Positions 33,374 through 41,532 of a stretch of 64,000 nt of DNA are shown here, piece after piece. Numbering within the stretch: position 1 is the stretch's first letter; the number at the start of each line of letters is the position of its first letter. The notes beneath the pieces are model-generated. The model saw nothing but the letters and a program-made list of their open reading frames with translations, did no database searches and had not been told where the DNA came from. A program made the translations under genes and the position numbers. The DNA comes from JALOOB01 sp040766655 (GTDB lineage: Bacteria > Chloroflexota > Anaerolineae > CG2-30-64-16): positions 1 to 64,000 of the forward strand of contig JAXGQB010000016.1 of the NCBI GenBank assembly GCA_040766655.1, written 5' to 3'.

Positions 33374-34468
33374 ATGGATACACTGACACTGGTGCTGTTT
33401 GTCGTTGGCTTGATATTGCTGATCGGCGGCGCGGAGCTGTTGGTGCGCGGCGCGTCGCGGCTGGCCGTGGGCTTCGGGATCTCGCCGCTCGTCGTCGGTC
33501 TGACCGTGGTGGCCTTCGGCACCAGCTCGCCCGAGCTGGCGGTGAGCATCGGGTCCGCGCTGTCGGGCCAGGCCGACATCGCGCTCGGCAACGTCATCGG
33601 CAGCAACATCTTCAACGTGCTCTTCATCCTCGGTCTCTCGGCGGCGATCGGCGCGTTGGTGGTGAACCAGCATCTCATCCGCCTCGATGTGCCCCTGATG
33701 ATCGGCGTCGCGGTCCTGATGTTGCTGCTGGGGCTGGACGGAAAGATCGGTCGCCTGGACGGCCTGCTGCTCTTCGCCGGCATCGTGGCGTACATCGTCT
33801 TTGCGATCCGGCAGAGCCGCAAGGAGAGCCGTGAGGTCGAGGCCGAGTACGACCAGGGATTCGGCGCGCGTGACGCTATGGCGCCGCGCCAGGTGGTGTT
33901 GAATGCCGGGATGGCGATCGCTGGCCTGCTGCTGCTGGTGCTCGGCGCGCGCTGGCTGGTGAACGGTGCGGTCACGATGGCGCAATCGTTGGGACTCAGC
34001 GAGCTGATCATTGGGCTGACCATCATCGCAGCGGGGACCTCGCTGCCCGAGGTGGCCACCTCGGTGATTGCCAGCGTTCACGGGGAGCGCGACATCGCCG
34101 TGGGCAACGTGGTCGGCAGCAACCTGTTCAATGTGATGGCCGTGCTCGGCCTGACCGCTGCGGTGGCGCCGAACGGCGTGAGCGTCCCGGCGTCCGCGCT
34201 CCGCTTTGACTTGCCCTTCATGATCGCCGTCTCGGTCGCCTGCCTGCCCATCTTCTTCACCGGCTATCGCATCGCGCGCTGGGAGGGCTGGCTCTTCCTG
34301 GGCTACTACGTTGCCTACACCGTCTACCTGCTCCTGGACGCGACGGGCCACGACGCGCTCGGACCGTTCAGCACGGTGCTGTTCGAGTTCGTCGTGCCGC
34401 TGACGGTCGTCACGCTGGTGGTCCTGGTCGTGCGGGCACACAGGGCCGGCCGGGCGAAACGAGCCTGA
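33374..34468 (+). CDS. Ca2+/Na+ exchanger, CaCA family (YrbG-like)
   Basis: 364-residue integral membrane exchanger with two inverted repeats. The alpha-1 motif VAFGTSSPELAVS...GNVIGSNIFN and the matching alpha-2 motif AAGTSLPEVATS...GNVVGSNLFN hold the ion-binding acids. It starts nine bases after mnhG, so the sodium gradient maintained by Mrp and calcium exchange are probably expressed together. Calcium as substrate is inferred from the family; some members are K+-dependent. Confidence 0.92.
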   Translation: MDTLTLVLFVVGLILLIGGAELLVRGASRLAVGFGISPLVVGLTVVAFGTSSPELAVSIGSALSGQADIALGNVIGSNIFNVLFILGLSAAIGALVVNQHLIRLDVPLMIGVAVLMLLLGLDGKIGRLDGLLLFAGIVAYIVFAIRQSRKESREVEAEYDQGFGARDAMAPRQVVLNAGMAIAGLLLLVLGARWLVNGAVTMAQSLGLSELIIGLTIIAAGTSLPEVATSVIASVHGERDIAVGNVVGSNLFNVMAVLGLTAAVAPNGVSVPASALRFDLPFMIAVSVACLPIFFTGYRIARWEGWLFLGYYVAYTVYLLLDATGHDALGPFSTVLFEFVVPLTVVTLVVLVVRAHRAGRAKRA

Positions 34469-34501
34469 CTCATCAGGATGCTCGGATCGCCATGTCCGGG
34501 C

Positions 34502-34529
34502 GGAGGGCCAGCGCAGAGTGCGGCCCTCC
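34502..34529 (+). terminator. Stem-loop ending the Mrp/CaCA operon
   Basis: 8-bp stem ggagggcc (34502-34509) with ggccctcc (34522-34529), then ttagcgtcatctt on the plus strand; the T tail is weak. Confidence 0.5.
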
Positions 34530-34555
34530 TTAGCGTCATCTTCCGGCCAGGTTCC

Positions 34556-35806
34556 TCAGGGCGCCAGGATGGCGGCGGCGGCCGAATTCGCGGCCGAAAG
34601 CATGCCCGCGCTCACCGGGAATGCGAGTTCTTCCCCCGCGCTCTCGAGCACCGTCTGCGTCGAGAGGAACGCCGCCATTGCCTGCTGGCCCGCTGCCAGC
34701 AGCGCGGCGCGCTCTTCGTCGGTCATGTCGAACTGGGTGGTGCCGTAGCCGCCCGCGGGCAGGCGCACGACGTTGTCTGCGAACACCGCCTTGGCCAGGT
34801 TGTCGTGTGCGCACGTGGCCGTGTTCAGCAGGCGCTGCAGCCGGCCGGCGGTCCTCGAGCCGCCCAGGGCGGCTGCCAGTCCGCCCGAACCCGACGCCGG
34901 CCGCTCCGGCCGGTTGGGCACCGGCAGCGTCTCATCGATCAGCAGGCCCAGGACGTTTTTCGTCTTCGGCGGGCCCATGACCGCGTTGACGTCGGGCCGG
35001 TCGGACATCAGCAGCGCGATCGGGAAGTTGGAGAGCAGGCCGCCGTCCACGATCTCCGCGCCGGCCATGGGCGCCGCTTTCAGGGCCCCGGTCTGCGCAT
35101 CCCACGTGTGATAGTCGCCCCATCCCTCCTGCCAGATCACCTCTTCCCACAGGAGTGGCACGCTCATCGACATGCGCGTCGCGTAGACCACCGGCAGGTC
35201 GGGCGCGGTCCGGTGGTTGAGCAGGAGCATGCGCTGCGCGGTCGTGTCGGCCGCGACCAGCGTCAGCTCCTTGCCCGTGGCCGCATGGAACTCCGCCATT
35301 GTCATGCCGGAGAACGCGCGCGGTGCGCCGTTGAACTCGCCCGAATCGAGCATCCGCTCGAACCAGGCCACGAACTTGTCCGCGGCGTACCACCCGCCGC
35401 GCTCCACGAACGCGAACAGGTGCCGGCCGAAGGGGTGCGCGGCGATCCGGGCGGCAATCCAGTCGTCGGCCCGGCGCTCTGCAGCGTCGGGCACGAGCGG
35501 GATGTCGATGTCGTTCAGCAGGCGGCGGATGGCGCTGTTCCTGATGGCCACCTCATCGAAAGGCGCCGGCTCGCCCAGGAAGCCCACGAAGACGGGCTTA
35601 TCGTTCGCGTCCCGCTCCTGGAGTGCCACCAGCATCTCCTGCGGGGTGTAGCCTGCCGCGAGCAGGGCCGCACTGATGGCGCCGGCGGATGTGCCCAGCA
35701 GGCGACCCGGCGTCAGTTGGCTGCGCCTCGCGAGCTCCAGCAGCGCGCCGGCAAAGACGATCCCCTTCGCGCCGCCACCTTCAAAGGCAAAATCGATCTC
35801 AGACAT
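34556..35806 (-). CDS. Patatin-like phospholipase
   Basis: Serine lipid acyl hydrolase, about 416 residues. The oxyanion loop FEGGGAKGIVFAGAL is at residues 6-20, the nucleophile in LLGTSAGAISAALLAAG (GxSxG), and the catalytic Asp in EIVDGGLLSNFP (DGG), so the Ser-Asp dyad is complete. No signal peptide. ATG 35806 has AAGGAGGT upstream, so the longer frame is rejected. It is probably a monocistronic membrane-lipid hydrolase; the true substrate is unknown. Confidence 0.88.
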   Translation of the reverse strand: MSEIDFAFEGGGAKGIVFAGALLELARRSQLTPGRLLGTSAGAISAALLAAGYTPQEMLVALQERDANDKPVFVGFLGEPAPFDEVAIRNSAIRRLLNDIDIPLVPDAAERRADDWIAARIAAHPFGRHLFAFVERGGWYAADKFVAWFERMLDSGEFNGAPRAFSGMTMAEFHAATGKELTLVAADTTAQRMLLLNHRTAPDLPVVYATRMSMSVPLLWEEVIWQEGWGDYHTWDAQTGALKAAPMAGAEIVDGGLLSNFPIALLMSDRPDVNAVMGPPKTKNVLGLLIDETLPVPNRPERPASGSGGLAAALGGSRTAGRLQRLLNTATCAHDNLAKAVFADNVVRLPAGGYGTTQFDMTDEERAALLAAGQQAMAAFLSTQTVLESAGEELAFPVSAGMLSAANSAAAAILAP

Positions 35807-36028
35807 CGGACCTCCTTCATAAATCCTCGTGCGGAGCCTGCCTCCGCTTTGCAGGTCTCGGTCCGTTTCGTGTACGATGCTAGATTGGTGTGTGGCTGCC
35901 GAGCCTGGCACAATCATAGCACAAATTGGGGCCCGGCGCCAGACTACAATTATTAAACTTGTCAATTACAAATAGCCTGCAATTGGGGCGGCGCAGGCTG
36001 TGAGCCCGCATCGCGGGAGAGGGGACTT

Positions 36029-36598
36029 ATGAGATCAGACAAACCGAGCCGCGAGCAACTGCTCGCGGCCGCCGGGCGCACGGTGCCCGACGTGATCGCC
36101 CCAGGGCTGACCGTGCTCTTCTGCGGGATCAACCCGGGGCTCTACTCGGGCTTCACGGGCCATCACTTCGCGCGGCCGGGGAACCGCTTCTGGCCGGCCT
36201 TGCATGCCGCGGGCTTCACCCCGCATGTCTTCAGGCCGGACGAGCAGTTCGAGCTGCTGCCCCTCGGTTACGGCATCACCAACCTGGTGGAGCGGGCAAC
36301 CGCGGCCGCGGCCGAGCTGTCGTCCGGAGAGTTGATGGCCGGCGCGCAGGCACTCTCGCAGAAGGTGGCGCGCTATCGGCCCCTTGTGGTGGCGGTCCTG
36401 GGCATCGGCGCGCACCGCCAGGCGTTCGGCCGGCCGCGTGCAGCCAGCGGCCTCCAGCCCGAGCGCATCGGACCGGCGTCCCTGTGGGTGCTGCCCAACC
36501 CGAGCGGACTCGCCGCACACTACACGCCGGCGATGTTGGCGGAAATCTACCGGACATTTCGTGAGGCAGCGACAGAAGGGGATCGCGGGATCAGGTAA
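36029..36598 (+). CDS. mug: G/U mismatch-specific DNA glycosylase (Mug/TDG)
   Basis: DNA repair enzyme removing uracil or thymine opposite guanine. 189 residues. The UDG family 2 active-site motif FCGINPG and the second motif LPNPSG are both present, and FARPGNRFW matches the Mug core. A ribosome site (GAGAGGGG) precedes the ATG. Its last codons overlap the end of the convergent antiporter gene by eight bases. Confidence 0.92.
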   Translation: MRSDKPSREQLLAAAGRTVPDVIAPGLTVLFCGINPGLYSGFTGHHFARPGNRFWPALHAAGFTPHVFRPDEQFELLPLGYGITNLVERATAAAAELSSGELMAGAQALSQKVARYRPLVVAVLGIGAHRQAFGRPRAASGLQPERIGPASLWVLPNPSGLAAHYTPAMLAEIYRTFREAATEGDRGIR

Positions 36599-38060
36599 CG
36601 GGCGCAGTGAGCTGCCGCCGCACCTGCTCGAAGAGATCGGCGTCTGCGAGCGCAAGGATTCGATCGCCCCGGCGGAGCACCATGCTGCCGGTGGGCATGA
36701 GCGACTGTCCCTCCCGGTACACCAGCACGACCAGAAATCCGGCCGGCAGGTTGAGCTCCACGATCGCGCGGTTGACCGCCCAGCTGCCTTGGGGGATGAC
36801 CATCTCGCGCAGCTGGTCGGCCACCGCGAGCGCCTCTTCGGTCGGCCTATGCGGTTGGATGGTGTCGGGCGCCGTGACGCGCAGCAGCCGCGCGACCCAC
36901 GCGGCGCTGGTCCCCTGCAGCAGGACGGATGCCAACACGACGAAGAAGACGATGTTGAAGATGATCTCCGAGTTCGGCAGGCCGGCGAGCGCGGGGTAGA
37001 TGGCCAGGACGATGGGCGCTGCGCCGCGCAGCCCCGCCCACGAGACGAAGGCCTTGTCCCGCACGCCGATCCGCATCGGCAGCAGCGTCAGAAAGACGGC
37101 TGCGGGGCGGGCGACCAGGATGATGAATGCAGTGAAGAGCAGGGCCATGCCTGCGGTGGCAAGCAACCTGGTGGGGAAGACCAGCAGGCCCAGGATGAGG
37201 AACATTGTGATCTGCATGAGCCACGAGAGGCCATCGTGGAAGTGTGTGATGCTTCGCTTGTGGACGAAGCTGCAGTTGCTGAGCGTCAGGCCGGCCACGT
37301 AAACAGCCAGGAAGCCGTTGCCGCCGACGGCCTCAGTGCCGCCATAGATGATCAACACCACGGCCACGGTGAACACGGTGTACAATCCATCGAAGCCAAG
37401 GCGCAGCCGGTTCATGACGTTCCCCGTCAGCCGGCCCAGGCCGAACCCCAGCAACGCGCCCAGCCCCATCGAAATCACGAAGCGAAGCACGACCGTCTCC
37501 AGGCTCGCGGCGGGATTCATGACCAGTTCGAGCGCACCGACGGTCAGGGCGACGGCCATCGGGTCGTTGCTGCCCGATTCGAACTCGAGCAGGGAAGCCA
37601 GGCGACCGCGCAGCTTCAGCGTGCCCTTACGCATCAGGACGAGGACCGCCGCCGCATCGGTGGAAGACACGACCGCACCCACCACCATGCCTTCGAGCCA
37701 GGAGAAGCCCAACGCAAGGTGCGCAAAGAGTCCGGCCAGGAGCGCAGTGAGCAGGACGCCGATGGTCGCCAGCGCGACACCGGGCCAGAGGACCGGGCGG
37801 ACGGCCCGCCAATCGGTGTCGAGCCCGCCCGCGAACAGGATGAAGACGAGGGCAATGATGCCGACCGCCTGCGCGGCCCGGTAATCATCGAAGTAGATGC
37901 CGCCGGGCCCCTCAGAGCCGGCCAGCATGCCGACCGCGAGGAAGAAGAGCAGCGAGGGGACTCCGAGCCGATCGGATAGCTTGCTGGCCAGGATGCTCAG
38001 AATGAGGAGCACCGCGATGACGACGAGGGTCTGGGGGAGGGTCAATGCCAACGAAGCCAT
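36591..38060 (-). CDS. NhaP2/CvrA-type K+/H+ antiporter with RCK_C domain
   Basis: CPA1-family membrane antiporter, 489 residues. About 12-13 helices fill residues 1-385, with ALVFILFAGGLD and the ion-binding VSSTDAAAV (the Asp in the fifth-sixth helix pair). The cytoplasmic tail (about 400-485) is a TrkA_C/RCK_C regulatory domain, ending RRGDRILALADADLFEQV. K+ efflux is the common role of this architecture, but Na+ is possible. It complements Mrp and CaCA nearby in ion control. Confidence 0.87.
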   Translation of the reverse strand: MASLALTLPQTLVVIAVLLILSILASKLSDRLGVPSLLFFLAVGMLAGSEGPGGIYFDDYRAAQAVGIIALVFILFAGGLDTDWRAVRPVLWPGVALATIGVLLTALLAGLFAHLALGFSWLEGMVVGAVVSSTDAAAVLVLMRKGTLKLRGRLASLLEFESGSNDPMAVALTVGALELVMNPAASLETVVLRFVISMGLGALLGFGLGRLTGNVMNRLRLGFDGLYTVFTVAVVLIIYGGTEAVGGNGFLAVYVAGLTLSNCSFVHKRSITHFHDGLSWLMQITMFLILGLLVFPTRLLATAGMALLFTAFIILVARPAAVFLTLLPMRIGVRDKAFVSWAGLRGAAPIVLAIYPALAGLPNSEIIFNIVFFVVLASVLLQGTSAAWVARLLRVTAPDTIQPHRPTEEALAVADQLREMVIPQGSWAVNRAIVELNLPAGFLVVLVYREGQSLMPTGSMVLRRGDRILALADADLFEQVRRQLTAPVT

Positions 38061-38171
38061 CGTTAAGGTCCCCGAAGTCCGCGCGCCCGCGCGCTGGACG
38101 GCGCACCAGGGGGAACGCCACCCGCGTGGGCCGGAGCAGTCGTTCGCATATCTGGATGCATTGCCAGCGCG

Positions 38172-38639
38172 CTAGAGGATGGTTGCCAGGTCGTCGAGCA
38201 GCAGTTGGCGGTCCTCCTCGCTCTCCTCCTGCTGAGCGAGTTGGCGGGCCTGGGCGATGTGCTCCATGGCCATCCGGCGATCGCGGCCGACCGCGGCCGC
38301 GCGGGCCAGGGCCTCGTATGCGTAGCCCAGGTAGAACGGCGGCAGTTCCGCATCCTCGGTCACTACCAGGCAGCGCTCCGCGTAAGCGGTCGCCATCTCC
38401 GGCCGTCCGATGAGCGCGAAGATGCGCGAGATTTGCCAGTTGCCGAGCGAGAGCTCTTTCTTCGTACAATCCGGGCGTTGGGTCCAGTGCCACAGGGAGG
38501 CCATGCTGAGGTTCAGCATCTCGTCCTCTTCCTCGGGCGTCCGGTCTTCCTTGTCGATCAGGTCCCAGGCACGGTTGAAGCAGTCGACTGAGAAATGACG
38601 GTGGGCTGCAGCGATATCGACGATGGGGTCATCGGTCAT
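38172..38639 (-). CDS. Conserved alpha-helical hypothetical protein
   Basis: 155 residues, almost wholly helical, with TPR-like spacing (ISRIFALIGRPEMATAYAER and YLGYAYEALARAAAVGRDRR). No signal or membrane helix and no catalytic motif. It resembles widespread uncharacterised proteins that begin HRHFSVDCFNRAWDLI. It shares a divergent promoter region with the LysM gene. I cannot assign a function. Confidence 0.65.
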   Translation of the reverse strand: MTDDPIVDIAAAHRHFSVDCFNRAWDLIDKEDRTPEEEDEMLNLSMASLWHWTQRPDCTKKELSLGNWQISRIFALIGRPEMATAYAERCLVVTEDAELPPFYLGYAYEALARAAAVGRDRRMAMEHIAQARQLAQQEESEEDRQLLLDDLATIL

Positions 38640-38674
38640 GGGTATCTCCTCACGGGGCGGACAAGTTTAGGCTC

Positions 38675-38703
38675 TTGATTATACGCGAAAACGGGCGTAT
38701 AGT
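38675..38703. promoter_or_regulatory. Overlapping divergent promoters
   Basis: Plus strand: TTGATT (38675-38680), 17-base spacer, TATAGT (38698-38703), for the LysM gene. The minus strand of the same DNA holds a perfect TATAAT (complement of 38678-38683) facing the helical protein gene, so the two promoters share bases and may compete. Confidence 0.5.
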
Positions 38704-38755
38704 GTAATCGTGCGAGAGATGTATGGTCGATGGCGAACAGCCAAGGAGGTTGCCC

Positions 38756-39190
38756 ATGCGTGTCAAGTGGCTTCTCGCGCTTCTGTTCCTCGTGGCTGTC
38801 CTCGCGCTGCCCTCAGCGGCCGAGGCAGCGCCGCCGGCTTCCGGCGGCTTTTGGCACCTGGTGAAATACGGTGAGACGTTGGCGTCGATCAGCCGTCACT
38901 ACGGCGTGCCGGTCGATTCCATCGCAGCGGTCAACGGGCTTGTCAACATCAACCGAATCTGGGCGGGAACCTACCTGTGGATTCCCGCCACGCACGTGCC
39001 CCCGACCTTCCCCCCCGGTCAGACGTGCCGCACCAAGTACACGGTGAAGCGCGGTGACACCCTCGCCAGGATCGCAGGGTGGTACGGCGTGACGGTTTGG
39101 CGATTGGCCTGGAACAACGGGATCAAGAACGTCAACCTGATCTATCCGGGACAGCGGCTCTGCATCCCGTGGCCGGGCGTCCCGAGATAA
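38756..39190 (+). CDS. Secreted double-LysM protein
   Basis: About 144 residues. A signal peptide (residues 1-26, LLALLFLVAVLALPSAAEAA) is followed by two LysM modules at about 33-76 (KYGETLASISRHYGV...) and 92-136 (VKRGDTLARIAGWYGV...), which bind peptidoglycan or chitin-type glycans. No enzymatic domain is attached. ATG 38756 has AAGGAGGT six bases upstream. A strong terminator follows, so it is transcribed alone. Confidence 0.88.
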   Translation: MRVKWLLALLFLVAVLALPSAAEAAPPASGGFWHLVKYGETLASISRHYGVPVDSIAAVNGLVNINRIWAGTYLWIPATHVPPTFPPGQTCRTKYTVKRGDTLARIAGWYGVTVWRLAWNNGIKNVNLIYPGQRLCIPWPGVPR

Positions 39191-39225
39191 TGTCGGTCTA
39201 GCGTCGACCATCGCTCCACAAGGAG

Positions 39226-39263
39226 AAAACCTGGCCGGAATTAGCCTCCGGCCAGGTTTTCTA
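39226..39263 (+). terminator. Rho-independent terminator of the LysM gene
   Basis: Perfect 14-bp stem (39226-39239 with 39247-39260), 7-base loop, ending tttt followed by ctatta. The A-run on the other side makes it potentially bidirectional. Confidence 0.9.
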
Positions 39264-39371
39264 TTACATTAGGCACAGTGGAGCCGCTGCGATGGGGGAA
39301 CCAATGCCATCCGGAGGCGTCATAAGAGCGGCTGCCTGCAGTCGTGGCAGCAAGACAATCGGAGGTAGATC

Positions 39372-39791
39372 ATAACGTTAGCTGTATCGATTCTCTTCAG
39401 TGTCTTCCTGACGGTGGCACAACCGGTGACAGGCGAAGCGACGTACTACGCCGGGCCGCGGGAAGAAGGTGGCAGCAGTCTGATGAAACGGGTATGGAAT
39501 TGGCGGGTGTGGAAGGGCCACGTGCCCGAGTGTCCGGAGTGTGTCGACGCCATCGCCTTGCTGGAGCCGCAGCACATCGGCAAGAAGGTGTGGCTGCAGC
39601 ATCCGAAGGGCGAGGTCGTCGGCCCGTTGATGGTCGTAGACTGTGCGGAGGCGAAACACCGCCCGAACCTGAAGAAGCGCGGTTGGGTCGCCGATATCAG
39701 TTGGGAGCTGGCCCGCAAGTGGAAGATGGCGGGCCCCCTGGAAGGTGTGACGGTGCTCTTTGAGGAGCCGGTCAGAACCCTTGCCAGGTAG
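39372..39791 (+). CDS. Secreted hypothetical protein with apparent ATA start
   Basis: The frame from 39369 has no ATG, GTG or TTG before a clear signal peptide (LAVSILFSVFLTVAQPVTG), and a stop codon (TAG) lies at 39366-39368. GGAGG at 39361-39365 is six bases from the ATA at 39372, so ATA is the best start; the first usual start codon, GTG 39414, would cut off most of the signal peptide. The mature part (about 120 residues) begins GEATYYAGPREEGG and includes CPECVD and VVDCAEAKHR; this beginning resembles barwin/expansin-like secreted proteins, but that is a weak impression. A terminator follows at 39809. Confidence 0.6.
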   Translation: MTLAVSILFSVFLTVAQPVTGEATYYAGPREEGGSSLMKRVWNWRVWKGHVPECPECVDAIALLEPQHIGKKVWLQHPKGEVVGPLMVVDCAEAKHRPNLKKRGWVADISWELARKWKMAGPLEGVTVLFEEPVRTLAR

Positions 39792-39808
39792 CGTATCCCG
39801 GTAAATCG

Positions 39809-39846
39809 GACGCCGGGTTTCAGAGATGGAACCCGGCGTCTCTTGT
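39809..39846 (+). terminator. Rho-independent terminator
   Basis: 11-bp stem gacgccgggtt (39809-39819) with aacccggcgtc (39830-39840), then tcttgtt, following the secreted protein gene. Confidence 0.8.
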
Positions 39847-39910
39847 TAAGGCAGATGACCCTCGGCGGGCGCAGGTGCGGCGCATGTGCGCCCCTGCCTG
39901 CGTTGAGGCC

Positions 39911-41272
39911 TCAGCGGGCGGACAGCTTCATCAGGATCGGCTCGTCTGGCCGCGTGACGCCGACATAGCGGACCTTGCCGTCGTGTGGCCGGGCCAGGCG
40001 CAGGGCGAACCGCTGTGCCACCTCGCCCATGACGAGCGCCGCCTCCATCAGGGCGAAGTGCATGCCGATGCAGATGCGCGGGCCCGCGCCGAAGGGGAGA
40101 TAGGCGTAGCGCGGCCGCGCGGCCACGGCGGCCTCGGCGAAATGCTCCGGGTAGAACTCCTCCGGCCGTTCCCAGAACTCCGGATGCCGGTGGGTGTTGT
40201 ACAGCGCCAGCACCACGAGGCTGCCCTTCGGCAGGTCGTACCCGTTCAGCCGGTCGTCCTCCGTCAGGTCGCGGGCGAGGATCGGGATCGGCGAGTAGAG
40301 CCGCAGCGTCTCGTCGAACACCTGGCGCAGGTAGGGCAGGTTGGGGATGTCGTCCAGCCCCGGCGCGCGGCCGCCCAGGACCGTCGCCAGCTCGGCGTGC
40401 ATCTTCTCCTCCACCGCAGGCCACTTGCTCAGCAGATACCACGTCCACGTCAGCAGGCTGGAGGTGGTGTCGTGACCGGCGAAGAAGATGATCAGCGCCT
40501 CATCGTGCAGCTGCTCGTCCGTCATCATCTCGCCCGTGTCCGCGTCGCGCGCGGTCATGAGCATCGAGAGCAGGTCGTTCTGCAGCCCTTCCGAGCGCCG
40601 CCGCTGGATGATGCCCATCAGGAACTCGCGCAGTTCCTGCTTCGCCTCTTTCAGGCGGCGGTTCTTCGCAGTCGGCACGAAGAGCGGCACGTCGATCATG
40701 CTGGTCGTCGCGGAGGCCGTGTAGTCGAGCAGGGCAACCAGCGCATCGCTGGCCCCGCTGAAGTCCCGGTCCATGTCGATGCCGAACATCGACCGCGAAA
40801 TCACCCGCATGGTGATGCGCGTCATCTCCTGGTTGATGTCCACGACTGGGTCTGTCTCGAGCCGGCCCTGCCACCGGTCGACCAGCGCGTGCGCCTCGTC
40901 GGCCATGATGTCCGCGAACGGCTTGATGCCGCGCGGGGTGAACGTGGGTCCCATCAGCTTGCGCTGGCTGGTCCAGCTTTCGCCTTCCAGCGTCAGGATG
41001 CCGTGGCCGATGGCGACGCGGAGCTTGTCGTGGCTCAGGCCCTTGATGTACTTGCCCGGGTTCTTCACCAGGACGTGCTGCAGGTGGTCCGGGCGGGTCA
41101 GCATCACGAATTTCATGGGCCCGATGGCCGCGCTGGCGGTGTCGCCGTGCTTGCGCCACAGGTCATGGTAGAAGTCCAGCATGCCGGCGCGCTGCATGTC
41201 GAACAGATTGCCGACGAGTGGCAGGCCCCCGGGTCCGGGGGGCAGGGTCTTGGCTGCAGGTTGGGCCGTCAT
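39911..41272 (-). CDS. Cytochrome P450
   Basis: Heme-thiolate monooxygenase, 453 residues. Visible elements are the proline-rich start (LPPGPGGLPLVGN), the I-helix oxygen-binding AGHDTT, the K-helix ETLRLY (ExxR) and the heme loop FGAGPRICIG with the ligand cysteine. The sequence looks more like the CYP102/fatty-acid and eukaryote-like classes than the camphor type, but no reductase is fused. No ferredoxin or reductase gene is adjacent, so electrons come from elsewhere. Substrate unknown. Confidence 0.94.
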   Translation of the reverse strand: MTAQPAAKTLPPGPGGLPLVGNLFDMQRAGMLDFYHDLWRKHGDTASAAIGPMKFVMLTRPDHLQHVLVKNPGKYIKGLSHDKLRVAIGHGILTLEGESWTSQRKLMGPTFTPRGIKPFADIMADEAHALVDRWQGRLETDPVVDINQEMTRITMRVISRSMFGIDMDRDFSGASDALVALLDYTASATTSMIDVPLFVPTAKNRRLKEAKQELREFLMGIIQRRRSEGLQNDLLSMLMTARDADTGEMMTDEQLHDEALIIFFAGHDTTSSLLTWTWYLLSKWPAVEEKMHAELATVLGGRAPGLDDIPNLPYLRQVFDETLRLYSPIPILARDLTEDDRLNGYDLPKGSLVVLALYNTHRHPEFWERPEEFYPEHFAEAAVAARPRYAYLPFGAGPRICIGMHFALMEAALVMGEVAQRFALRLARPHDGKVRYVGVTRPDEPILMKLSAR

Positions 41273-41468
41273 TGGCGCCTCTCATGGGTCAGGATTCGCG
41301 GCCGCGCCGCGTTTGTGATTGTCCTCACCATACTACGCGACGCGGGCGGCTTCTGCAAGCTGCGCCACCGAGTGTGCGGATGGGAGTCTGCGAGCGGAGG
41401 CATCCTGAGCGGCCGGCGGCAACCAAGAGAAGACCTCCCAAACACAGTCCAGGGTGAAACTTGCAGGC

Positions 41469-41501
41469 AAACCTTCGAGGTCTCCGAGACCTCGAAGGTT
41501 T
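41469..41501. repeat. Perfect 15-bp hairpin repeat, loop CCG
   Basis: Arms 41469-41483 and 41487-41501 are perfect complements. Sequence and geometry match the hairpin at 923-955. It lies between two minus-strand genes; the rest of 41273-41532 shows no gene. Confidence 0.8.
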
Positions 41502-41532
41502 AAGGATGCAGGTCTCCCCGATGCCCCTCGCG

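Noticed and set aside
33104..34441. Minus-strand open frame of about 445 codons opposite the CaCA exchanger
   Set aside because: Antisense of an obvious transporter with both exchanger motifs; low-complexity polar product.
35941..35982. AT-rich patch with TTGTCA upstream of mug as a promoter
   Set aside because: Neither strand has a -10 hexamer at acceptable spacing.
36384..37979. Plus-strand open frame of about 531 codons opposite the K+/H+ antiporter
   Set aside because: Polar, Gln/Arg/His-rich antisense of a membrane protein; no ribosome site or motif.
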